Assembly: GCF_032362555.1 (NCBI RefSeq)
Contig: NC_083515.1
Location: forward strand, 10,885,001-10,949,000
Direction: 5' to 3'
DNA length: 64,000 bases
From: Amyelois transitella
Lineage: Eukaryota > Arthropoda > Insecta > Lepidoptera > Pyralidae
The stretch's first letter is position 1, and every line of letters begins with the position of its first letter. A program made the translations under genes and the position numbers. A model generated the notes under the pieces. The model was not told the DNA's origin, made no database searches, and saw nothing but the letters and a program-made list of their open reading frames with translations. Shown here piece after piece: positions 43,491 through 54,345 of this stretch.

Positions 43491-44089
43491 GCACGCTAGC
43501 GATTTCTGGAGTTTATGACTTACTCTTTCGAACTCGCGTGAATACTAATAAGCCTCATACACGTAGATTTACTCTATTTGACATTTATATAAGATGTTTG
43601 ATGACAACCTCGATTTATTAACGCTTTTCATAGATTATAATTACAATAAATTAATCAGAACATAAACTTTGAAATTATTTTACGAAACAAACTTTCGGAA
43701 GTAAAGAGGGAATTTATCGTGATCAAAATAATTTTAATCATCAATTATCGAGTAGATTATAATCTACATAAATGAAATTAACAAAAATGAATTGAAAAAA
43801 CCAAACTGGAACTTTGCATCTCGTTTTGATTGTGTTTATATATCCCTCGGTTTCTTTTCTCTCTGCCCGTTATGTCTATTCTGATTGATTTTGTGTCAAG
43901 GTCAGTCCTGGCCTAGCTTTGGACTAACAGTCGATAAAGAAGGAATGATCTATATTGGAAAAAGTCTGTTGCATGTTAATTATGTCAGTATATTATGTAT
44001 GTTGTTATCTCTTTGTCTTAGATTGTTGCGAAGGTCTTTTCTAGTAAGATAGATATACTAGAAGTGTTAACTTCCAAAAAATAATCGTA

Positions 44090-44630
44090 TAAAAAAACTA
44101 AAAAACTACTCTTTTATTGCTAATCGAACTAAAAAATAGAAAATAAATAATAGTTTAAAAAAAACTAAAAAACTACGCTTTTATTGCTAATCGAACTAAA
44201 AAATAGAAAATAAAAATTAATGACAAAGGAATTATAAAACAGTAGTAGCAAGTCGAACAATCAGTTATAGTCAATTACCTCCGATTAAAATTATAACAAA
44301 ATTAAATTTATAAACAAAACAATTTAAATCGGAGTAAAAAGCGTGGGGTGCTTGATGTAGTAAATATTAAAATCATTCTATTAGCATAATATTTATGACA
44401 AGAGAGTTATGAAAATGAAGTAAAATGCACCCCACGCTTTTTACTCTGATTTAAATTGTTTTGTTTATAAATTTAATTTTGTTATAATTTTAATCGGAGG
44501 TAATTGACTATAACTGATTGTTCGACTTGCTACTACTGTTTTATAATTCCTTTGTCATTAATTTTTATTTTCTATTTTTTAGTTCGATTAGCAATAAAAG
44601 CGTAGTTTTTTAGTTTTTTTTTTTAATGTA
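44090..44630. mobile_element. Foldback-type element, 195-bp inverted repeats
   Basis: The left arm 44157-44351 and right arm 44427-44624 differ by about one base (CGGAG versus CAGAG) plus the length of the outer A/T run. They enclose a 75-base spacer. The outermost 55 bases of the left arm are also tandemly duplicated just outside (44094-44150). There is no coding capacity. It may be a MITE or foldback transposon and would transcribe into a long hairpin. Confidence 0.88.
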
Positions 44631-44667
44631 TATCTCATCTCAAGGTCTAATTATATTTCACACCTAT

Positions 44668-44880
44668 ACATATATCCTTTACGGGGTAGATATTCCAACA
44701 GTCTTAAAAACACTGATTGGCCACATTTAGCTGTTTGACTCAATGATAGAATTGAGATTCAAGTAGTGACAGGTTGGTTACCCATCACCCAGAATCCCAA
44801 ATTGTATTAGCCTATTCCTTAGTCGCCTTTAACGATATCCATGGGAAACGGATGGCGATTCTTTTCTTCTATTGGTGCAT
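44668..44880 (-). mobile_element. SINE-A copy, head missing
   Basis: CATATATCCTTTACGGGG to CTTCTATTGGTGC. The final CCGGGAACCACACGG is absent. Confidence 0.78.
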
Positions 44881-45143
44881 ACGTTGGATGATTGTGTAAA
44901 GTAAACTTTAAAACTAAAATAAATTTTCATAAACATATTTTTATTTATTTTTATCCTGTTACAAGAATTTTTCGTGTCAGCCACAGAGCCAGGCGGTGCC
45001 CAAAAATGGCATTCCATGAAAATTCATATGAAATTTGAATAATACAACATCCGGACAAACTTTGATATGGGAACGAGATGCAATTTAGTATGGACGGTTT
45101 TATGCAATACTTTTATGTACTTAATTTTATTTTTATTACAAGA

Positions 45144-45418
45144 CAAGCTGTGCCCGCGACTTCATCCGCGTGGAATAGTTATTTTGGGCATCATTGTAGC
45201 CCTCAAGGATTAATAATTTTCGCCGTTTTTTTTTTCATATTTTCCATTATTTCTTCGCTCCTAATAGTTGCAGCGTGATGTAATATAGCCTAAAGTCTTC
45301 CTTGATATAGTTAATATACAAAAATAACATAAAAATAATTTCTCAATTCGAATCAGTAGTTCCTGAGATTAGCGAATTCAAACAAACAAACTCTTCAGCT
45401 TTATAATATTGGTGTAGA
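45144..45418 (-). mobile_element. Helitron-like element
   Basis: CAAGCTGTGCCCGCGACTTC (CTAG mutated to CAAG) to ATATTGGTGTAGA|T. Confidence 0.82.
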
Positions 45419-45499
45419 TAATTAGTACCTAGCCTAAATTACTCTAATAACCGACGAATGACGATGAAATGAGTGAGGGAAGTGGACGAAGCAAAAAAC

Positions 45500-45668
45500 G
45501 AAGTAAGTTCGAGACTTGTGTTACGAGATACTAACTATACTATTATAAAATAAAGTATCGTTGACTTTATTTTATAATAAATATTTATATGGATGAATAC
45601 CTAAGACCCAGGCAAATCAGAAAAAGTTCTTTTCTCATCATGCCCTAGCCGGGATTCGAACCCCGTAT
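45500..45668 (-). mobile_element. SINE-B, head truncated
   Basis: ACGAAGTAAGTTCGAGACTTG to GGGATTCGAACCCCG. The block CTATACTATTATAAAATAAAG is duplicated, giving two copies of the ACGATACT region. Confidence 0.78.
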
Positions 45669-45751
45669 TCGAAATTTTGTTATATAACTAACATATTGCA
45701 AATCCTAGAATTACTTAAATAAATAATTCTTCATTCATTTCATTCATAAAC

Positions 45752-45904
45752 ATGAAATGCTGCGATGTTGTTGCATTGCACTATCCATTCGTATGTGTGT
45801 TGCATGTTCAGAGTTTCGGCGTGACGGCGGCACCAACTATCCAACTTTTGTGTGGAACGCATGAAACTGCTGAACTTATTATGTTGGGCCAAAATGGTAT
45901 GTGA
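45752..45904 (+). CDS. Short open frame or exon, uncertain
   Basis: ATG at 45752 opens 50 codons (MKCCDVVALHYPF...PTIQLLCGTHETAELIMLG). GCATGTTCAG before AGTTTC and AATG|GTATGTGA also give acceptor-like and donor-like edges for an internal exon of about 80 bases. It is not a repeat seen elsewhere here and no function is recognised. Confidence 0.3.
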   Translation: MKCCDVVALHYPFVCVLHVQSFGVTAAPTIQLLCGTHETAELIMLGQNGM

Positions 45905-46009
45905 ACTTATAAAAGAAGAAAAAAGACAGAAATTTTAGTTATTACATCATCAAAAAATTCACGCAAATATAAAAAAAAAACATGAATTAAAATATACAGA
46001 TTAGTTAGG

Positions 46010-46095
46010 CCTAACAGCTGAACGTGGCCTGTCAGTCTTTGAAGTCCGCTGGCTCTATCTACCCCGGAAGGGATAAAGACATTATTATATGAAAG
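46010..46095 (+). mobile_element. SINE-A tail fragment
   Basis: CTAACAGCTGAACGTGGCC to GGGATAAAGACATTATTATATG. Confidence 0.72.
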
Positions 46096-46559
46096 ATATT
46101 TTTTAATACAAATACAAAAAACCTGTAATTTTGTAGTTCCAGAAACTATTATCGCACATCGTCATACATATACATAGTACCTACATATATTTATATGAAA
46201 ATTTACATAAACATATTTAGATTAAATTGCATTAATCATTAATTTTATTCTAATTACGTACTAATATAATTTTTTAAATCCACTGAACCATGTTTAGGCT
46301 TAAATCTTTTTACGCTAAATAAGTATATTGGCAAAAAAATCTATAAGAATATATATAATATAGTATAATAGACAGATTAATTAACGAGTGTGATGTAACT
46401 ATAACAAACGTATGATGTTTGTGGTCGTCAATTAGTTAAAACAACAACGGCAATGACTAAATCCACTCTTTTAAGCTAAACTGTGTGTTTAGGACAAACC
46501 CTAGCATAGCCACATTTGGACTAAATAAATACAACCTCAAATTACAGGGAAAAAAATAA

Positions 46560-46828
46560 AGGTCAGGAGTACCTACCCGAAACCGACGAGATTGCATGAA
46601 GAGAGTTAATAATAAACATACATACATATGATCACGTCTTTATCCCTTACGGGGTAGACAGAGCCAACAGTCTTGAAAAGACTGATAGGCCACGTTCTGC
46701 TGTTTGGCTTAATGATAGAATTGAGATTCAAATAGTGACGGATTGCTAGCCCATCGCCTAAAAGAAGAATCCCAAGTTTATAAGCCTATCCCTTAGTCAC
46801 CTTTTACGACATCCATGGGAACGAGATG
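46560..46828. mobile_element. RTE scrap and SINE-A, full body
   Basis: RTE coding scrap at 46560-46608, then minus SINE-A at 46617-46828. The SINE-A stops at GGGAACGAGATG where the CR1 element begins. Confidence 0.8.
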
Positions 46829-47411
46829 TACTAGTAGATCACTGCGGAACAATTACAAGTTGTCGATCCCAGCACATCGGCTGGCTAAGGTAGGGAAATC
46901 ATTTCTTATTAATTGTATAAGATTTTATAATAAATTACCAAAAAGTGTTCTTGAAATGAATGATAAAAAATTCAAACAGTATATTAAAGTTGAGCTTTGT
47001 AGGAAAGCCTATTACAGCACGGATGATTATATTAATGATAAACATGTGTGGCCCGAGCTGGACATAATGGCCTCTTAAATGCTTGTGTATTTTTGACATG
47101 ATCTGGACATAATTTGTACAGTATGTACATATTTTATTTTATATTTATTTTATTTGACGAAATATTCGTATTGACATAATCAGTTCTACATTCATACATG
47201 TTTTTTAATGTAGACAATGTGCATTCGTCCACGATTTAGATTTAAGAGATCTATATTTGTAAATTGACGTCCTATGAAAATGCTGCAGTGTAGTTTGTTC
47301 CGCCGCTTCTTCTACACATGCGCTTTGGAAGCGGTAGTAGTTATAATTAGATTTAAGTTATGTGACGTCAATAAGTGATACCTTGTATCCAATTTTGAAA
47401 ATAAATCTATT
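46829..47411 (+). pseudogene. CR1-type LINE, C-terminus and 3' UTR
   Basis: The frame to 47078 reads ...LSIPAHRLAKVGKSFLINC...RFYNKLPKSV...KKFKQYIKVEL...KAYYSTDDYINDKHVW, the classic end of CR1-clade ORF2 proteins. The 3' UTR (47079-47405) ends TTTTGAAAATAAATC and runs into a TTCTA tail. It identifies the shorter copies elsewhere in the window as the same family. Confidence 0.88.
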
Positions 47412-48212
47412 CTATTCTATTCTGTTCTATTCTGTTCTATTCTGTTCTATTCTGTTCTATTCTGTTCTATTCTGTTCTATTCTGTTCTATTCTGTTCTAT
47501 TCTGTTCTATTCTGTTCTATTCTGTTCTATTCTGTTCTATTCTGTTCTATTCTGTTCTATTCTGTTCTATTCTGTTCTATTCTGTTCTATTCTGTTCTAT
47601 TCTGTTCTATTCTGTTCTATTCTGTTCTATTCTGTTCTATTCTGTTCTATTCTGTTCTATTCTGTTCTATTCTGTTCTATTCTGTTCTATTCTGTTCTAT
47701 TCTGTTCTATTCTGTTCTATTCTGTTCTATTCTGTTCTATTCTGTTCTATTCTGTTCTATTCTGTTCTATTCTGTTCTATTCTGTTCTATTCTGTTCTAT
47801 TCTGTTCTATTCTGTTCTATTCTGTTCTATTCTGTTCTATTCTGTTCTATTCTGTTCTATTCTGTTCTATTCTGTTCTATTCTGTTCTATTCTGTTCTAT
47901 TCTGTTCTATTCTGTGCTATTCTGTGCTATTCTGTGCTATTCTGTGCTATTCTGTGCTATTCTGTGCTATTCTGTGCTATTCTGTGCTATTCTGTGCTAT
48001 TCTGTGCTATTCTGTGCTATTCTGTGCTATTCTGTGCTATTCTGTTATATTCTGTTCTATTCTGTTCTATTCTGTTCTATTCTATTCTATTCTATTCTAT
48101 TCTATTCTATTCTATTCTATTCTATTCTATTCTATTCTATTCTATTCTATTCTATTCTATTCTATTCTATTCTATTCTATTCTATTCTATTCTATTCTAT
48201 TCTATTCTATTC
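47406..48212 (+). repeat. Expanded CR1 tail, pentamer and decamer array
   Basis: Zones in order: three TTCTA units; 49 perfect TCTGTTCTAT decamers (47421-47910); 13 TCTGTGCTAT decamers (47911-48040); one TCTGTTATAT and three TCTGTTCTAT; then about 26 TTCTA pentamers (48081-48212). The long open frames across it are by-products of the period. Confidence 0.97.
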
Positions 48213-48266
48213 GAGATGGAGTGGTCCTATTCTTTTTTATATTGGTGCCGGGAACCACACGGCACT
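48213..48266 (-). mobile_element. SINE-A head fragment capping the array
   Basis: GAGATGGAGTGGTCC to GGGAACCACACGGCAC only. A SINE-A body also ends exactly at the other side of the CR1 element (46828, GAACGAGATG), so the CR1 copy splits one SINE-A. Confidence 0.82.
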
Positions 48267-48376
48267 TTTTCTTGTTACTGTGTAAATTTCTATGCAATAA
48301 AGATACAAACAAACAAACAATATATAACATTAATCCAGAACTTCGTGTTAACTCCCTTAACTTGGTTTAGACTTTA

Positions 48377-48510
48377 CAACTATGACAATAACTGTGTCAG
48401 TATCCCGACAAACAAGCGCCGGGGTGAATTTTAAACGTGTTGTGTACTTTACCCAGGATTACCCGGCCCCCGCAGGCATATCCGGGTATTCGTTATACTT
48501 TTGACACGTA
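48377..48510 (+). other. Protein-like open segment
   Basis: ATG near 48380 opens about 40 codons containing VNFKRVVYFTQDYPAPAGIS before a stop. Acceptor-like TTGGTTTAG precedes it. It could be a lost exon or an unrecognised repeat. No homology can be named. Confidence 0.22.
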
Positions 48511-48540
48511 CAGTCAAACACATATGTGTCAATCTTAATA

Positions 48541-48996
48541 ACAGAATGGAATCTCAATTCTATCATTAAGCCAAATAGCTGAACGTGGCCATTTAGTCTT
48601 CAAGACTGTTGGCTCTGTCTACCCCGCAAGGGATATAGACGTGACCATATGTATGTAACAAGAAAATAGTAATTACATAGTTATAAAAGTATATTTGTGT
48701 AAATATAATTGTGCCGTATGGTTTCCGGCACGTTAGTATAGAACCACCACATCTTTTCCATGGATGTCGTAAAAGGAGACTAAGGGAATGGCTAATAAAC
48801 TCGCGATTCTTCTTGTAAGCGATGGGCTAGCAATCTGTCAGTATTGAATGTCAATCACACCAAATAGGTTGCTAACTTATTTGGATCTTAATACTATAAT
48901 TAAGCCGAGCAGCTGAACGTGGCCTATCAGTCTTTTTAAGACTGTTGGCTCTGTCTACCCCCTTACGGATATAGACGTGACTTTATGTATGTATGT
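48541..48996 (+). mobile_element. Two SINE-A copies in tandem
   Basis: First, a tail half (48541-48657). Second, a full copy (48711-48996) with a roughly 50-base internal repeat around TTGGATCTTAATAC. Confidence 0.8.
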
Positions 48997-49490
48997 TTAT
49001 CAAGGCTTCACCCATTCAAACTTTCCTTGATCGTTCCTTGACCTTCCCTTATCATCTATAATGACCATGACGTCGTCATTTGATATTATTATCATCCAAT
49101 TATGATCTTAAAAAGACGACCAAAGGCCCATAAAATTTAAACAAAGGCCGGCCAGTTTATGACCCTTTCAGGATCAGAAGGGTTGCCCCATTATTGTTTT
49201 ATGTCCCAATGCCGACCTTCGAGTATCGTTTGTCCGTCTCTCCTGATAATCCCCGCATAAAATCACGATTTTCCAAGGATTTTCATTTATGATAGATTGA
49301 TTTGATGTTATTTGGTTAACGATTATGACGATATGAAGTTCTGACAAAGCGCCTAATTGATGTAATCAGTATTGAGCAATTTTGAAGATAAAACGTATCA
49401 GACATACAAATATTACAAAAAATGTTTTTTTTGGATTATGTTACTCTTCTTTAGTCCCTCCTTATCAGTACAGACATGATTTCATATAAC
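48997..49490. other. No gene recognised
   Basis: Unique-looking sequence with no phase-consistent exons. Confidence 0.4.
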
Positions 49491-49494
49491 CAAG

Positions 49495-49660
49495 TATTTA
49501 TCCGTTACGGGGTAGATAGAGCCAACAGTCTTACTAAGACTGAAAAGCCACGTTCAGCTGCTCGGCTTAATGATAGAATTGAGATCCAAATAGTGACAGG
49601 TTGCTAGCCCATCGCCCAAAAGAAGAATCCCAAGTTTACAGGTCTATCCTTATATCATTA
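49495..49660 (-). mobile_element. SINE-A tail half
   Basis: TATTTATCCGTTACGGGG to CCCAAGTTTACAGG. Confidence 0.75.
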
Positions 49661-49809
49661 AGAATATCATATCTGGGATTATTACTTTAACACCCACTAA
49701 ATATCCCTGTTTAACCCAAAGTATGACTGTCAGATAATTCATTTAGCATTAAGTCTGTCTATTATGTCAACATTGTTTACTCAATAATGTTTTATATAAA
49801 TAACAATCA

Positions 49810-50405
49810 TTATGCCAAACGTCTAAACCTGGCCTTTTACTCTTTTGATGACTGCTGGTTCTGTCTACCCCGCAAGGGATATAGACGTGACCATATGTTA
49901 TGTTATCTAATAACAAACAGGGAAAAGCGAAACTGCAATGGTTCGTAACCCTGTAAGCGTATGTAATCTTGTCTATAAAGATAAATGTCTAATACTAAGA
50001 AACTGTCTAGTCTAGACTTAAGACAAGTAAGATAAGATTAGGTCCACGCATTAGGATACACAGTTGTCGGCTAATCGGTCTGTTTGTTACTCAAGTCAGT
50101 GAGTCAGTGAACTACAATTTATGTCTGCTTCCAAAGAACAAATCTATTTATTTGGCGTCATATCTTAATGTGTTACATGTAATATATTTAACGATTCATT
50201 GACAATTGGAGCCGAAAATTTTTGAGATTTTTCCGAAAGCCAGTATCACTTTATATCCTATAATATGTATATTGTAAACTTGGGATTCTTCTTTTATGTG
50301 ATGGGCTAGCTGTTACTTTTTGAATCTCCTGCTTAATGTGGCTTATAAATCTTTTTATGACCGTTGGCTCTGTCTACCCCGCAAGGGATAGACGTGATTA
50401 TAAGT
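49810..50405 (+). mobile_element. SINE-A fragments
   Basis: Pieces at 49812-49905 and 50275-50405 flank 370 bases of unassigned sequence. Confidence 0.65.
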
Positions 50406-50894
50406 TTTTTTGTTAAACATTTATTGCACATAGAAAGTAATTATAACAAATTACAAAACAGTTATTAGATGGAATTTCTTCCAGACAACCACAATGTATG
50501 TATGTTAAAATATATCTATGAGGTTGAATATAAACTGAAAAAGCTCTTTTATTTCTGAAACCGGCTTTCATTTAAAATAAAATGACACAATTTATGGAAA
50601 ACTTACATATAAAAATGCACTTCTCTGAACGATCACGTACCTAACAGATAATAAATCGGTCAAGTTCACAATTCTATGAGCCGGATCTATTATGTTATGT
50701 TATTTTATAATATCATAGTTTCCAATTAAACAACATTGATAATGAACTTCCTATTGTCTTAATTAAAAAATTGTTCCCCGTTATCAGGAAGATGACGCAC
50801 TAAGTTGATCCCCGGGTCAATTAGTAATACGCCATCATTTGCAATATTAAAAACAAGTGGTTCTCATTCAACCCAGTACTCTCAACGCGGCACA

Positions 50895-52415
50895 ATGAAC
50901 GTGTACATCTTATTATTTGCGATAATTTCGACGGCAAATACAGATAACCAAGAACAATCATGGAAATTCACAGACATTAGTGATTTTTTCAAGAACCAAA
51001 CTAACAAAGTCAATGAATTCTTTGATGAGCAGAAATTGAAAATCGAAACGGCTGTTAATTCAAGTTACGAGGAGGCCGTCAATTTCAAAGAAAATATTGA
51101 CAACTATGTGGATGAACAAAAAAAGATAATCAACAAAGAAGTGAATAGTTATGTTGACACTATCAAAGAACAAGGAAGGAAAGTTGCTGATACGTGGTCT
51201 TATGTTCCCAATGAAGTTGTTGAAAGGAACAGGCACGATGGTGGAGCGGCCGAGTTCACAGATGCAATGTTAACAGTCCCAACAATCATATCAAGAAATG
51301 GATACATTTGTGAAACACATACAGTCATTTCTGAAGGTTACGTTTTGAATGTCCATCGCATTCCAAGATCAAAAAATGGTGGTGCAGTGTCTACTAAAAC
51401 AGTTCTTCTTCAGCACGGAATCTTTGCTAGTTCTGCAGATTGGATACTCAATGGTCCCCAAAAAGCTTTAGCATACGTTCTTGCCGATGCAGGATACGAC
51501 GTGTGGATACCAAATATTCGTGGGAACAGATATTCAAAACAGCATACTTGGTGGAAAGCCGATTCAAAAGAGTATTGGAATTTTTCTTGGCATGATGTCG
51601 CTATACATGATATTCCTGCTGTCATAGACTATATCATGAAATTGAAAGGACAAGATACAAAAATAACTTATATCGGACATTCTATGGGCACAACAATTCT
51701 GTTTACTATGTTAGCTCTTCGGCCAGAATATAATGATATACTCAAGGCGGGCATTGCTTTGGCCCCAGTTGTATTTATGTCCGATATAAAGTCACCATTA
51801 AAATCGTTAGCACCTATAGCCAGTAATGTAGCGTACATGGAAATGATTTACGGTTCTCACGAATTCATTCCAAAGGCATCAACATTAGGTGAGATGACGA
51901 AGTCTTGCGAAGCAGAGCTCAAAGACACAATGGTCTGTAATCACATAGTGTTCTACCTCTGTGGGTATGATAAAGTGCAAATGAATGAGACTTTGCTCCC
52001 AGTATTCCTAGCTCATTTCGGTACAGGAACTTCTTGGAAAACACTGGTACATTTCGCCCAAGAAATTGTTTCTGCAGGGAAATATCAGTATTTTGATTAC
52101 GGGTCGTATTACAATGAGAAAATCTATGGCACAGAAACTCCACCAGAGTATGATCTGAGTAAAATAGCACTACCAATCACGCTTTTCTGGGCAAAGAACG
52201 ATTTGTTGTCGAGTGAAAGAGACGTAAAGATTCTGCAAGAGAAATTGCCAGTGACAACGAAGAGTTATCTTGTTCCGTATCCTGAGTTCAATCATTTGGA
52301 CTACTTGTGGGCTATAGATGCTCCTAGATTAATTAACGACAAGGTCTTATCTTCATTGGATGAGTATTTTGAAAACAAACCTAAACACTTCAGCTTTAGA
52401 TTCCATTTTAAGTGA
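50895..52415 (+). CDS. Acid lipase (gastric/lysosomal lipase family), secreted
   Basis: An alpha/beta-hydrolase that should release fatty acids from glycerides or sterol esters. The frame extends back to a TTG, but the first ATG is 50895. It gives 506 residues beginning MNVYILLFAIISTANT, a short signal peptide. Residues about 20-110 are a charged, helix-forming stretch with heptad-like spacing (NEFFDEQKLKIETAV). The core family lacks this and is usually near 400 residues. The lipase domain starts at NGYICETHTV (136). The oxyanion region is LLQHGIFASSADW (171-183), the nucleophile S263 in GHSMG, the acid D436 in WAKND and the histidine H467 in EFNHLDYLW. All are present and no intron interrupts it. 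It is probably a midgut digestive enzyme, judging by lepidopteran relatives. Confidence 0.95.
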   Translation: MNVYILLFAIISTANTDNQEQSWKFTDISDFFKNQTNKVNEFFDEQKLKIETAVNSSYEEAVNFKENIDNYVDEQKKIINKEVNSYVDTIKEQGRKVADTWSYVPNEVVERNRHDGGAAEFTDAMLTVPTIISRNGYICETHTVISEGYVLNVHRIPRSKNGGAVSTKTVLLQHGIFASSADWILNGPQKALAYVLADAGYDVWIPNIRGNRYSKQHTWWKADSKEYWNFSWHDVAIHDIPAVIDYIMKLKGQDTKITYIGHSMGTTILFTMLALRPEYNDILKAGIALAPVVFMSDIKSPLKSLAPIASNVAYMEMIYGSHEFIPKASTLGEMTKSCEAELKDTMVCNHIVFYLCGYDKVQMNETLLPVFLAHFGTGTSWKTLVHFAQEIVSAGKYQYFDYGSYYNEKIYGTETPPEYDLSKIALPITLFWAKNDLLSSERDVKILQEKLPVTTKSYLVPYPEFNHLDYLWAIDAPRLINDKVLSSLDEYFENKPKHFSFRFHFK

Positions 52416-52581
52416 TGTTTGAATGACACGATTCTCAACTTTCCTAGTATTGATAAGGGGGAAGTTTTGGGTTCATTAAATGGAAACAAAGTGATAATGT
52501 AAGCACTGTGATGTTGTGATATGAGTAGTGTTTTAATTAGGTTTTATTGAAATAGGTACATAATAAGTAAAACTGTATTAT

Positions 52582-52587
52582 AATAAA
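52582..52587 (+). terminator. Poly(A) signal of the lipase
   Basis: AATAAA 167 bases after the lipase stop codon, the first in that region. Confidence 0.7.
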
Positions 52588-52682
52588 TTGAGCGACGATT
52601 GTTTTTAACTATAAAAATAAGCACTTTTTTTCGGGCTAGCAACCTGTCACTGTTTGAATCTCGATTCCATCATTAAACTTGA

Positions 52683-52953
52683 CTAGCTGTGCCCGCGACT
52701 TCGTCCGCGTGGAATAGTTATTTTGGGCAAGGATGAATAATTTTTCCCAGTTTTCTTTTTTCACATTTTCCATTCTTTCTTCGCTCCGTATAGTTGCAGC
52801 GTATGTTATATAGACTAAAGCCTTCCTCGATAAATGGTCTATTCAACACAAAAAGATTTTTTCAATTCGAACCAGTAGTTCCTGAGATTATCGCGTTCAA
52901 ACAAACAAACTCTTGAGCTTTATAATATTATAGTATATAGTATATAGTATAGA
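52683..52953 (-). mobile_element. Helitron-like element, complete
   Basis: A|CTAGCTGTGCCCGCG to TATAGTATAGA|T, with the AGTATAT unit repeated near the end. Confidence 0.85.
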
Positions 52954-52963
52954 TGTTATTTTG

Positions 52964-53220
52964 CCGTCTGGCTCCCGGCACCAATAAAAAAAAGAATAGG
53001 ACCACTTCATCTCTTTTCCATGGATGTCGTAAATGGCGACTAAGGGATAGGCTTATAAACTTGGGATTATTTTTTAGGCGATGGGCTAGCAACCTGTCGC
53101 TATTTGAATCTCAATTCTATCATCAACCCAAACAGCTGAACGGGTAGACAGAGCCAACAGTCTTTTCAAGACTGTTGGCTCTGTCTACCCCGCAGGGGAT
53201 ATATTATATATATGTATGTA
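52964..53220 (+). mobile_element. SINE-A, tail with 25-bp inverted repeat
   Basis: Complete copy in which GGGTAGACAGAGCCAACAG is followed by its own complement CTGTTGGCTCTGTCTACCCC, forming a long stem at about 53140-53185. Confidence 0.84.
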
Positions 53221-53475
53221 ATTTTAGAATATAGTGCAGCACAAACACATTACACACTCGGCCACCATGACAGAATTCCCAATAATCGAACACTGAACCC
53301 CGTGATTCTACATACATATATCCATTACGCCAAAAACCGTCAATGTGATATCGATCAGATAAATATTAACTCATCCGATTGAGAACATATATCTCAATCA
53401 CATGATATTGGATCGGAAATTTATGACGAATTCAGATTGCAGTGGATTTTTATCTGTAACCATCAATATTATGAA

Positions 53476-53741
53476 CTAGCTGTGCCCGCGACTTCGTCCG
53501 CGTGGTATAGTTATTTTGGGCATCATTGAAGCCCTCAAGAATGAATAAATTTCTCCGTTTTTGTTTCACATTTTCCATTATTTCTTCGCTCCTAAAAGTT
53601 ACAGTGATGTTATAGAATCTAAAGCCTTCCTCGATTAATGGTCTATTCAACGCAAGAAGAATTTATCTTTTCGATCCAGTAGTCCCTGAGATTAGCTCGT
53701 TCAAACAAACAAACTCTTCGGCTTTATAATATTAGTATAGA
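53476..53741 (-). mobile_element. Helitron-like element, complete
   Basis: A|CTAGCTGTGCCCGCG to ATTAGTATAGA|T. Confidence 0.87.
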
Positions 53742-53766
53742 TTGGCTAAGTTACTAGTTTTTGTAA

Positions 53767-54110
53767 CGTTCTTCTTCCTCCTGGCTTTAGTCCCGGTTGC
53801 ATCCTCACCTCTTTGGAGAGGAGTCCGGGGTATACCTTTGACCAAGGATCCTGGATTGGGTGAGTCAGGTTTTTACACGAAGCGACTCCCATCTGACCTC
53901 CGCAACCTTTGCAGGTAAACCTAGCTCGTATTGGATCCATGGTAACACGAACAGTTGCCTGAATGTGCAGGTTTCCTCACGATGTTTTCCCTCGCCGTAA
54001 GAGCATCGGTTAGTGTTCAAACTAATATACCTACATAACTTAGAAAATAGTCATTAGTACATGGCCGAGGTGGGATTTGAACCTGTGCCTTTCTGCGCAT
54101 CACGTTTTTA
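53767..54110 (-). mobile_element. SINE-C, full length
   Basis: The best copy of the family. On minus the head has AGGTTCAAATCCCACCTCGG (B box), then GAGGGAAAACATCGTGAGG, and ends in GACTAAAGCCAGGAGGAAG with AAGAAG repeats. Confidence 0.84.
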
Positions 54111-54227
54111 AACGTTAATTATTTACAAATTCGAAATGTTTCATTCATTATTATGAGAAATTGTAAAATTGTGAAAATCAAACATCACATGATTATTGTC
54201 ATATCTTTTGATTTCAGAACACTGATT

Positions 54228-54345
54228 GTCGTAAAATAAATTACTTTAAACAAAGTTTACTGCCGCTTCCAAAGCGTCAGTGCAGAAGAAGCGGTCAGCA
54301 ACTGCAATGCAGCATTTTCCCACAAATGATGTACTGAACTGACTA
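54228..54345 (-). mobile_element. CR1-type LINE 3' end, old subfamily
   Basis: CTGCCGCTTCCAAAGCG and CAGTGCAGAAGAAGCGG, like the copies at 3.9 and 10.2 kb. Confidence 0.62.

Noticed and set aside
47362-48434. Open frames of 307, 148 and 166 codons rich in FYSVLFCSIL
   Set aside because: They are by-products of a 10-base repeat period lacking stops in several frames; no coding signal.
50805-50894. Longer N-terminus for the lipase
   Set aside because: The frame starts with TTG; the ATG at 50895 is followed directly by a signal peptide.
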